From the NCBI GenBank assembly GCA_030620095.1, contig JAUTXW010000538.1, positions 163,440 through 227,439 of the forward strand: DNA of 64,000 nucleotides. Reading direction: 5' to 3'. This DNA is from Kuschelorhynchus macadamiae (taxonomy: Eukaryota > Arthropoda > Insecta > Coleoptera > Curculionidae). Within the stretch, counting starts at the first letter, position 1, and every line of letters starts with the position of its first letter. This document shows positions 55,361-64,000 of the stretch, one piece after another. Both the position numbers and the translations under genes were made by a program. The notes under the pieces were generated by a model. That model made no database searches. It saw only the letters and a program-made list of their open reading frames with translations, and had not been told where the DNA came from.

Positions 55361-55770
55361 ATACGTCGTCGTATACCTGTAGACCTCCTCTACATTTTTA
55401 GTGGTACGAGTTTTTTCGATACGGGGCACGGTTTATGAGTTATCTCCGATTATATAGCCGAAAATATGGTTTTTGGCCTATAATCGACAAACGAACCGTC
55501 GTACACTGAATCTTCATATACGTCGTCGTATACGTTTAGACCCCCTCTACATTTTTAGTGGTATGAGTTTTTTCGATAGGGGGCACGGTTTACGAGTTAT
55601 CTCCGAGTATATAGCCGAAAATATGGTTCTTGGCCTATAATCGCGAAACGGAACACCGTATCCGCAATATTAACGGTAGGTCGTACGTATTTCCGGGACC
55701 CGCAAGTTTTTCGTGGTATGAGTTTTTTCGATAGAGGCGGTGGTTCGAAGATATTAGGGCATATATAACT
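55361..55770. repeat. 157-bp tandem repeat, 2.6 copies
   Basis: ATACGTCGTCGTATAC starts units at 55,361 and 55,518. A third, shorter and more diverged unit follows from about 55,675. All contain GTGGTAYGAGTTTTTTCGAT. Two contain GGCACGGTTTAYGAGTTATC and TATAGCCGAAAATATGGTT. Less AT-rich than the flanks. Inserted within the GAATATTC-rich DNA. Confidence 0.85.
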
Positions 55771-56019
55771 ACAAAATATTCATATAATATTCAAATGTCC
55801 TAAATAGGATATTGTAAGAATGTTCTCAGAAAATATTTGGATATCTGAGATATTATTATCTAACATACATACAAACATTCATTCACTTACCATACCTACT
55901 TAAATAAAACCTCTGCTTCGATACTCTAGTACACCATTTTGTTTTATATTTGTTGTTAATTGATTTTATTCTTTTTTGCATAATCTACAAAAAAAATCTA
56001 TACGACTCCATAGAAAGAA

Positions 56020-56520
56020 GGTCTGTTTTATTCTAGGAAATAGAAATTTACGGATTTTTTAGTTAGACAAAATTTTGCCAGTTCATCACTTTCACACTTG
56101 ATTTTTGCGCAAAATTTAACTTAAGTGGATAAGTAGTATTTTGATACTGATTTTTTAAACATTTAATTAGGTCGCCATTTTGTTTCACCATAATGGTTCC
56201 TCACCAAAATTTTACCAGTTTATACAGAATTTAAGGTAAATCGCAGTAGTAGTTTTCTAGTAATATATCTTTTAAAAATTTTATTAAACCTCCATTTTGT
56301 TCCGCCATGTTAGATTTTTACCAAATGGTCATCTCATCCCCATATAACAATTAATTTTTGATCAAAATTTGTCAATCAGACAGGTAGTTTTTTAGCTATG
56401 CTGCGAACAGACCGACGGAATGTTTTTCGACATCTAGGGACCCTGAAACGTGAAAATCTGAAAAAGTCTCGGGGGTCATGTTTTTTACGATTATAATACT
56501 TTCCTCAAAATATTATTAAG
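56020..56520. repeat. Dispersed repeat with GCCATTTTGT modules, copy 2
   Basis: Same family as 27,790-28,440: GTCGCCATTTTGTTTCACCA, CCTCCATTTTGTTCCGCCAT, AAAAATCTGAAAAAG-like and GTCTCGGGGGTCATGTTTTT. The end is TTACGATTATAATACTT. A further degraded module lies at 56,590-56,640. Confidence 0.7.
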
Positions 56521-57259
56521 CCACTTTTGTTTTTGGGCAGAATTGAAGTCCATTGTTTGATACTGATTATTTATTTTAAAAATTTCACAAGGGCGTCATC
56601 TTGTTTCACCATATTGGATTCGTACCAAAATTTTATCAGTTCTTCCTTACATCATACCTTCAAAATATTCTTAATTTTAATTTTTTTTGCATGGTGGTAA
56701 TGATGGGTTGCTCAGCAACTCACAAATTCTCTCATGGGTTGAGGCGATGTCGCTGCTATTGACGAAATAAGTTTAAAAGTGATGTTGTTTCTCAAGATAA
56801 TATAATCCTCTTTTCACAACATGAATACTGCAACTCAACCCTGAGCCAATTATGCGTTATGAAATCTTTATCTCCAATTTATAATTGTTTTTCGTTGTTG
56901 TTTATCAACATAAAACTCCCACATGCGCTGCTTGTTGCATCATTTACGTAATTATTCTTAAGTAAAAATACCCCACTTAAAAATGTAAACTAGCATATCA
57001 TAAGATATATATTATCATGAAATTAGCCTTATTTCTAATAATAGTGTTGTTATTTACATCCATCTTTGACAGTGTTAGCAATTATAATGGTCTCGATCCG
57101 AAAATATCAACACATTGTTCTAATTTATATAATTACTAGCAGAACCCGTTCACTTCATAGCACGTACAACTCATGACGAGGAAATGATAAATGAACGAAA
57201 AAAAAATAATAACAATATTAATTGAAAATGATAATAGAAATATGTGAAAGTTGAAACCA
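56521..57259. other. Non-coding spacer
   Basis: No recognised feature apart from the tail of the preceding repeat. Confidence 0.4.
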
Positions 57260-57778
57260 ATTAAAGTAGTGATTTTTATAAACTATATTTTTAGTCTACT
57301 TGCAACCATTTTAAAGGCATTTCAAATATCTTTTCCCATGCCTTCAAGTATGGATCCGAAAAGTTTCCTAATCTGGGAACCCACAAATATCCCCTCCTTA
57401 ATTTTAGCGACACTGATTCTAGGGGACTTTTCTTTTAAATAACTGAAAGCACGGCCTTCATTGTCCATGGCGTACACAAAGTTTTTTATGAGTCCCAATT
57501 TTATATGAAGGGATGGTAGTAAAATCTTTTCAGGGGGAACTAATGGCGTGCTGGTTACATTTGTCTTTCCTGGCTTAAAAGAATCTCTCGATTAAGCAGT
57601 ATTTGGTATAACCTAACTGCATTCCAAGCAAAATCGCCACAACTTTTAAATCCCCACAAATTTGTCATTTATATCTTTCATATTGTGTGGTCCCCAGTAA
57701 CAATTTCAAATTGCTATACGTTTCTTTCATGTGGACTATATGACCAACTGGGACTGAAGCAACTAACACAGCTTTAAG

Positions 57779-58870
57779 TCAATCACATGCGGTGTGCCCT
57801 AGTGTATATAAATGACTTAGCTAGTTTGGACATAACAGGTAAGTTTACGTTATTTGCTGATGACGCCACAGTGTTGTGGCACAATAGTGACTCCAATAAA
57901 CTCAGTACTTTGATTACGTATGATCTAATAATAATTAAACAATGGTGTGATGCCAATTACTTGACACTTACCCCCATATTCATTAAAAAGGTTTAAGGTT
58001 TAGTTGCCATGGTAATTAAAACTCTTAGTTCGCTAGTTATATTTCGTTTATGTCACTGTCATTTTGTAATTGTGACATTTAGAAAAATTATTTGTTAAAT
58101 CTTAGTATATGTCATCTTAAACGTATAACTCTCAAATTAGACCTGGTCTAAATTTAAACCTCTTTAGTGAATATGGGTGTAAATGTTGATAAAACTTGTG
58201 AGATGTCATTTAAGTGTCAGTTAAGTGATTTGACTCTTGTAAACCCTAAAAAAAAACACATTTTTTTGGGTATTTGGCTCGATAATGATCTCAAGTTTGC
58301 AGCCCGTATAAGGGCATTGTGTTGTAAGTTAGCTTCTGGTTGTTATGCTATGAGAGTCATTACAAATCAACTTGACTCTACAATTGCCGGAAGTGCATAT
58401 TTCGCGCTCATCTAGTCTCATTTGAGGTATGGTGTTTGTTTTTGGGGATCATGCACAGAGCAGCTCTTTAATAGTGTGTTTGTGTTACAGAAATGAGCAA
58501 TAATATATTTGTGTAACGCTCATGTCCACGATTCTTGTAAACTACTATTTGTCTGTCAAAAAATTTTAACGCTACCACGTATTTTCATCCTTGAGACCTC
58601 ATGTCTTATGCACAAAAAATTTAAGAATGAAATTAAATCCTCCTCAGTTAGAGTTGCTCGTCGTTTCCACATTATTCCACTGCCTATTCCGCTCTCTGCC
58701 CAAGCAAAAAAGTCAATAATATATAATAGCAAAGCCATTTTTAATCATTTGCCATTGGGCGTCAGGCAGATACAGAGCGAAAGCCTTTTTAAAAACAAAG
58801 TTAAGTTACTTTTAATTGATAAGCCCTTTTATAGTGTGTCTGACAATAAAGCATGTTTTGAATTTGGATT
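57779..58870 (+). pseudogene. 5'-truncated LINE inserted in copy B
   Basis: It begins inside RT (ALVYINDLASLDITGKFT, then LFADDATVLWHNS, FADD near 57,862). After a MITE it continues VDKTCEMSFKCQLSDLTLVN and FLGIWLDNDLKFAARI (58,187-58,310), stop, then LRYGVCFWGS. A long C-terminal frame at 58,509 on has SVRVARRFHIIPLPIPLSAQ and IYNSKAIFNHLPLGVRQIQS. Its ends are set by comparison with copy A, which reads straight from CAGCTTTAAG into ACTTTTGTGGAATC with only ATCT between. Target duplication is not clear. Confidence 0.8.
57971..58179. mobile_element. 209-bp MITE inside the LINE
   Basis: TA at 57,969-57,970 and 58,180-58,181. The ends CCCCCATATTCATTAAAAAG and (reversed) CACCCATATTCACTAAAGAG both continue GTTTAA, giving TIRs of 26 bp with three mismatches. 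Excising it rejoins the LINE reading TLTL / NVDKTC, apart from one extra base. Tc1/mariner-type MITE. Confidence 0.85.
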
Positions 58871-59156
58871 ACTTTTGTGGAATCAATGCAAAGTCTCCAG
58901 TCTTTTGGATCATAGTTCAGATTCAAAGCTGCCATTAATCCCTCAATGTCCATAGAGGCTACCAAATTGTTTTCCATCTTAAAAAATGGTGTTAGGCAGG
59001 TTAGGCTTTTCTGACGGCTTCAGTATACAGAAATTTTTACTTGATCTTGAAGTAAATTCCATTGTTGTAATCGAGAGGCCAATAGTTCTGCATTTTTCTT
59101 GAGCAATTCTAAATCCCTTATATGGTCACTTAATTCACTTTGACTTATTTTGTGAG

Positions 59157-61820
59157 CAGGGGCGTGCAGTCTATGGAAGCAAGGGAAGCAGTGCTTCCCC
59201 AAAAAAAAAATTACAAAACATCTTCTAAAATGTAATTTTTGAAATAAGAAACAATTAATTTAGTTTATATTAAAAATGCTAAAATATTATCTTAATTATC
59301 AAGCCCATAATAAATGCGGCCGAGCGATAATAGAAAATGGAATAGAACCTATGCGGGCCGCTAGCTTTTCTGCAGCCAAGTCCTGTATGCTTGATTTCCT
59401 GTGAATCGAGCCAAGGGTTATTGAACTTTCCACCGGCTGTTTGCAATTTTTGCATTTCGGTCGCGTGTTTTAAGTGGGGGCGGAAGCTATCGTTGGAGTA
59501 GGTTCTTTGTTTGAACGGCTATCCGTGTGTTGTGTGACACGTACGTCGCGTCGTGCATGGTGCGATATGGAAGACAATAGGACGTGGATATGCAAATACC
59601 GTCAACTTCGGCTGTCGGTAATAACGTTGAAAATGTTGGAGAATTTAGTAAGAAGAGTGTGTGCGAATGTGTGATGTGTGTATTAATAATAAAGGGATTT
59701 TCAACAATAAACTTCGCTGATAAGCTTCAAATAATTTCTAAAAGAAAGGCAAAACCGCCTATGAAAAATTTAACCACAAAAATGAAAAACTGTATTAGAC
59801 ATTTTTATCCGGAAAAGCAATATGAACAATTTAAATGGCTAACAGGGTGTGAAAATATAAGTAAATTATTTTGTTGGCCATGTTTACTTTTTGAAAATGA
59901 AAAAGGTCTCTGGAATAAAACTGGTTTTTTCGATTTAAACAATTTCGATAAAGCTGTAAAAAGACACATTATGTCCATAAAAGAAGAAGTCTTCGGCAAA
60001 ATCAGAATTGAACACGCCCTTAATAAATAGTTGGAAATTAGTCACCGCCAACACAATGAACTAGTCGATGAAAATAGGCAAATATTAAGAAGACTTATCG
60101 ATGTTGTTTGTTGTTTTCTCGGACAGCACGAATAGGGATTTAGAGGTCACGACGAAACAAGGGTTTCTTCAAATAGAGGAAATTTTCAAGATTTACTTAG
60201 TTTAATGGCTAAATATGATGATTGCTTAAAAAATCATTTAGAGCAGTCTAGCGTTTTTCGCGGAACGTCGAATCGAATCCAGAATGATTTAATTTCCGCT
60301 GTTGCAACCATTATTCTAAAAAGAATTAAGCAGGAGATTGGCGAGGCGCGTTTCATTGCTATTGTTCTGGACGAAACAACTGATATCACTAATTTTAGCC
60401 AATTATCTATAGTAATACGCTACGTTAAAACAGACGGAAGTATTTAAGAGCGATTTTTAGGTTTTAAGAATGTGTCCGAAAATCGTACAGCAGATGCATT
60501 ATATACCGTAGTTTATAACGTTACTAAAGAAATTAATGCAGAGAAAAAATTAGTTGCTCAAAGCTATGATGTAGCTGCAGTGATGGCAGGACAATTAGGG
60601 GGTCTGCAAGCTAAAGTTCGAGAAACTTTCCCAAGTGCTGTGTTTGTCCATTGTTTTGCTCATAAGATAAATTTAGTTTTATCCCAGTCCATTAATCACA
60701 TTAAAGAGTGTAAAGTATTTTCGTTACTGTAAGTGGCATGGCTGCTTTTTTTTCCAAGTCAACAAAACGTACACAATCTTTGGACTCCATTGTCCACAAA
60801 CGATTGCCCAAAGTAGCTCCTACTAGACCGGACCTATAATGGAAGACTTGTGTTAACAGTATCTGAAAATCGTGAATCACTGATTGAACTATCTGAGAAT
60901 ACAATAGAAAATAATGAAACGTGGGACTCAGAAGCAATATATAGTTCGAGAGGGTTTTTGGACTGTTTGAAACGAGATTTTAATTTTAATTATTTGTTGA
61001 ACATATTTTCAGAAACATTTCCATTCACGGACAATGTTTTTAATATATTACAAACTAAAACAAATGATATTGCTTTTTGCCTACAAAAAGTGGATGATTT
61101 TAAGTCCATGCTAAGCCAAAAAAGAGATGACTTTGACCTATTTTGGGAGAAAACGATGACGTTAAATGTAGAGCCACAAGCCAAGCGTCTTCGAACAGAC
61201 AAGGAGATGTTCAAACATCATACAGACGCCTATTTTACGAAATAATCGATCAAATTCAGCAACAAATAAACTATAGATTTAACGGTTTAAATTTTAAATT
61301 CCTCGAGATCTGCAATTTTGATGCATTTAAAGGAAAAACTTTTCCAGAAGATGAGTTTAAATCTCTTCTTCTTCATTATGGCCAGTTCTTCGACCGAGTG
61401 TTACTGCGATCTGAACTAAAAGTGATTTACGAAACTGATGACATTAGCGCAAAAAATAACGCTAAGGAACTAATGCAGTTTTTAAAAGACAAGGAGCTGG
61501 AAGATACCTGCACCGAAGTGTCGAAATTTGTGCATTGGTATTGACAATACCTGCCACAAGTTCATCAGTAGAACGCAATTTTTCGACACTTAAACGTATA
61601 CAAAATTTCGTGAGAAATTCAACGGGGCAGGAGAGACTTTCGCATACATCGCTGTTGTCCATTGAAAATAAACTTCTCCAAAATATGTCGGAGCATCGAC
61701 GTTTTTATGATGACGTCATTGACGAATTTGCAAAAAATGATCGAAGAATCGAACTACATTACAAATAGGTAAGTTTCTAAAAATTGCTTGCCTTTCTTAA
61801 AGTTTCACCGCACGCCCCTG
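59157..61820 (+). mobile_element. hAT element inserted in copy B
   Basis: A perfect 8-bp TSD, TTTGTGAG, lies at 59,149-59,156 and 61,821-61,828. The ends CAGGGGCGTGCAGT and (reversed) CAGGGGCGTGCGGT match over 14 bp with one mismatch. The TSD fits the hAT preference nTnnnnAn. Length is 2,664 bp. Encodes a plus-strand transposase with several defects. Confidence 0.96.
59584..61768 (+). pseudogene. hAT transposase (ZMYM1-like) with stops and frameshifts
   Basis: TTF-type finger region FKWLTGCENISKLFCWPCLL (about 59,830), then WNKTGFFDLNNFDKAVKRH. Catalytic-domain motifs are FIAIVLDETTDITNFSQLSI (about 60,350), CFAHKINLVLSQSI (about 60,650), and AQSYDVAAVMAGQLGGLQ at 60,560 in place of the usual G-YDGAAVM. 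The C-terminal dimerisation motif is LTIPATSSSVERNFSTLKRI (about 61,538). In-frame stops fall at 60,028, about 60,133 and 60,445. Frame breaks occur near 60,730, 60,830, 61,200 and 61,530. More decayed than the element at 20,741. The start codon is uncertain. Confidence 0.88.
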
Positions 61821-62558
61821 TTTGTGAGGATTTTTACTGGGAAGTTCACAGACAAAATCGGAGTTTTGCGAGGTTGATGAGCCGGCGACATTTTCCGGCG
61901 AACACTACCGTTTCCAACCATTTGACCATCATCAGAATGAAGGGTATATTCTTCAGGTGGATTAGGTAAAGGCAATTCGTCACTATGAGGCACCGGGCGT
62001 ATGGCGGATAGTAAACTTGGATACTATATCGCAGACCTTTTTTCCTCCGAAAAGTTTTTTTTTATAGAAGGTGTTAAGCAAAAGAAGCAGTCAGTAACGT
62101 GGTTTTTCGGTTCTCACCAGATCATAGGAACACCGAAGGGCATCTTACTCTTTTTCCCACTTAGCCAGCCGCGATTATTGAAAACACATTTTTTATCCTG
62201 GTCTCCAACTTTGCAGCCAAAATACAAGTGGTAATCTTTTTTATTAAAGGGCTAAGAATACGTTTTTGTTTCACAAAAGTCACATTACCACATAAAAAAT
62301 GATCCTGCTTATTTACACAAATTCGCAAAATGTTGCTCAAAACTATCTCATTTCTTAAACACAAACAGCTCTCAATCACCTGGTGGTTGAAATACAACTA
62401 ACTAACAATTTAGGATTTATGTTATATGTATTTAAACCCCTTATAAACTACACATATCATAATAAATCCAGGTATTTCTCATTTAATGGTAGCACTTTCC
62501 CATATATTAAGGGCAGGTAGGTAAGTTATCATAATAAACATGAATCTATAAAACCGAA

Positions 62559-62993
62559 GCCAAATGAGACTTCCGGAACACAAATTGTTAATTAGTATAA
62601 TAAAATAAGTAAAATTTTGCTATTTTGGTCTAGGAAATATTTTTGCTGTTCCCAGTGAATTATTTCTGAAAGCCATGACCCCACATTTATTTATGTTTGA
62701 ATGAGCCCTCTCTCTAGTTTTATAGCAAAGTTTTTATCGATTTTCTCAACTGTCTTTAAAGATTGATATTACACGTGGTACATTTATAATACTAGTAATA
62801 AATTATGTTAGATTAAGTTTTGTTTATGAATTTACCTTTTATTGATATTTATTTTTTTAAAGATAATACAAAAAAAATCATACTACTTTTGTAGTCAAAG
62901 TTTTTTTTATCTCATATAGTTAAAAAAAATCCACTTCGAAATTTTCAATAAGAATTACTGATATTGAGTTGCGATTTTCGACACTGTCTAGCA
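62559..62993. other. Non-coding spacer
   Basis: AT-rich, nothing recognised. Confidence 0.4.
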
Positions 62994-63410
62994 CTATGTA
63001 TGCAGCACTAGTTCATGGTCTAGAGGGCGTAAATACAATTTAATAGAATAGTTGAAATGATTGGACATATTATAATTTAGTTTCTGATGGAGAGACTTTA
63101 AGGTAATATGTTCTTTTTGGGCATACATGCGATAAATGGTATTCCGGATCTTACTTTTTAAGTCGTAGGTTATGATATGCTCTTTATTTCTTGTTGATGA
63201 TAACTCTTTGAATTTTTTGTCCGATTTTATACCATTTTTTCTTAAATTAAATATCGATCTTGAACTTACTTTCGTTGCGAAAGCTGTTCTTTCCATCACA
63301 TTCTGGAGGTCCAAGGAAATTCCTGCAGCTACTCGTTCTTCTAGCTCAAAAAAAGCTAATATGTTAAGAATAATAAGCTGACTTTGCTCACTAATCGTCT
63401 ATTTCGCATA
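62994..63410 (-). pseudogene. IS630/Tc1-type transposase N-terminal (helix-turn-helix) fragment
   Basis: The minus strand reads ELEERVAAGISLDLQNVMER, then TAFATKVSSRSIFNLRK, HIITYDLKSKIRNTIYRM and YAQKEHITLKSLHQKL. This arrangement, an S-x-R-T/S helix followed by a linker and a second helix with LKSLHQKL, resembles N-termini of insect transposases of the DDE superfamily-3 kind. No catalytic part follows. An in-frame stop lies near 63,380. Family assignment is inference. Confidence 0.5.
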
Positions 63411-63769
63411 GATAAATTATTTTAAGTTTTGAATTGTCACACTTAAGGATTTGTCAACGTGACAAGTTTTAGTTGAAATAAGAAAAGACGTGATTTTTTT
63501 TAGTAAATTCACTGTCACAAAGATGCAAAAAATGACGTCTCTGAATATCCGAAAAATTTCTACTATAGTCGTATGCGGTCTTATCGTGCGGTTCCAAAGA
63601 TCACCAACATTGTGAATCAAATCAGAAAACACAGTGAATACCAACATGTGTGATTCTTTTATCGAGCTATTAAATCTCGATGGGCTATTTACAAATATAC
63701 AGGGAGAAAGAAAATAGTTTTTTTATTATATTACGCAATATTATTAAGATAGCCACTTAATATTATTTT
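63411..63769. other. Non-coding spacer
   Basis: No recognised feature. The short minus-strand frame 63,417-63,647 is probably chance. Confidence 0.4.
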
Positions 63770-63773
63770 ATAC

Positions 63774-64000
63774 AGGGTGGCCCAACGAAAAGGTCCCACC
63801 CTTATTTATGACTTTCCTGGTATATTTTGGGAAAAACGCTTGGACACGTCAATTTTGATTTTTAGGGGGACGTCTTTTCATGTATGATTGTATAATACAG
63901 GGTGTTCCAAAAATAAGATATCGCATTACACTTGACATTTTTAAATGGAAACCCCCAATTTTTTTTCTATTTTTGGATTCTCCAGGAAGTTTTTAGTAAC
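63774..64000. repeat. Two Tc1-type terminal sequences at the window edge
   Basis: TACAGGGTGGCCCAACGAAA (about 63,772) and TACAGGGTGTTCCAAAAATA (about 63,897) lie about 125 bp apart in the same orientation. Each looks like the outer end of a Tc1/IS630-type element or MITE. The second runs off the window. Confidence 0.6.

Larger units (their letters stand above)
57260..62558 (-). pseudogene. Uncharacterised multicopy protein (copy B), broken by LINE and hAT insertions
   Basis: Minus strand, N-terminus at about 62,330. A Cys domain (CGNVTFVKQKRILSPLIKK, then DCFFC near 62,080) is followed by RPVPHSDELPLPNPPEEYTL (about 61,930-62,000). Then the hAT element intervenes. HKISQSELSDHIRDLELLKK and NAELLASRLQQWNLL lie at 59,150-59,060. 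ASMDIEGLMAALNLNYDPKD and WRLCIDSTKV lie at 58,960-58,875. After the LINE come LKAVLVASVPVGHIVHMKET and CGDLKVVAILLGMQLGYTKY at 57,780-57,600. AYAMDNEGRAFSYLKEKSPR and IKEGIFVGSQIRKLF lie at 57,480-57,360. The order matches unnamed repeated invertebrate proteins. Function unknown. Stops are frequent. Homology with copy A extends upstream to 62,558 / 9,143, beyond the coding start. Confidence 0.65.

Noticed and set aside
55361..55770. CRISPR-like array
   Set aside because: Units are contiguous 157-bp tandem repeats without spacers, in a eukaryotic TE context.

Overview
This window looks like a piece of an AT-rich arthropod, probably insect, nuclear genome. It is made almost entirely of decayed transposable elements (TEs). 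I see no convincing single-copy host gene, rRNA, tRNA or CRISPR array. The mix of elements points to an insect: IS630/Tc1-type DNA transposons, mariner, hAT elements with TTF/BED fingers, a Penelope-like element with GIY-YIG endonuclease, jockey/CR1-like LINEs, a LINE with a restriction-like endonuclease and a THAP-domain element. The order or species cannot be fixed from sequence reading alone.

Layout. 1-2,085: an IS630/Tc1-like transposase scrap, then a LINE reverse transcriptase (RT) remnant. 3,888-6,020: a Tc1/mariner-superfamily element with roughly 600-bp terminal inverted repeats (TIRs) that each carry the transposase N-terminal coding segment. 7,560-9,143: a minus-strand pseudogene of an uncharacterised multicopy protein, here called copy A, with a 516-bp tandem duplication. 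9,960-9,990: a hammerhead-like motif. 10,575-11,712: an internally deleted IS630-type element. 15,380-19,430: a Penelope-like element split by a mariner that is itself split by a hAT element. 20,741-24,534: a large hAT element with a TSD (target site duplication), whose 838-codon frame is broken only by four stops. 24,777-29,276: an element with a THAP-like exon, hosting a MITE that hosts a Tc1-like element. 31,718-34,588: a foldback-type element split by a solo LTR. 35,652-39,471: an unclassified element with an 8-bp TSD, overlapping an odd 2-kb mosaic tandem duplication. 40,500-41,690: a ~590-bp tandem duplication. 41,700-44,560: two LINE fragments in tail-to-tail orientation. 46,656-50,021: a possibly Sola-type transposon with subterminal repeats. 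51,767-54,574: a non-coding TIR element, then a deleted hAT. 54,650-56,520: satellite-like and dispersed repeats. 57,260-62,558: copy B of the uncharacterised protein, broken by a LINE (itself carrying a MITE) and by a hAT. 62,994-64,000: a transposase N-terminal scrap and further Tc1-type ends.

How it fits together. The genes do not form a pathway. The window is a stratigraphic record of insertions into insertions. Several steps can be checked directly because the flanking frame or TSD can be read across the insertion. Every transposase or RT frame I examined carries stops, frameshifts or deletions, so nothing here appears able to move on its own. The best candidates for something undescribed are the repeat family encoding the uncharacterised zinc-binding protein (copies A and B), the 8-bp-TSD element at 35,652, and the long-TIR element at 3,888.
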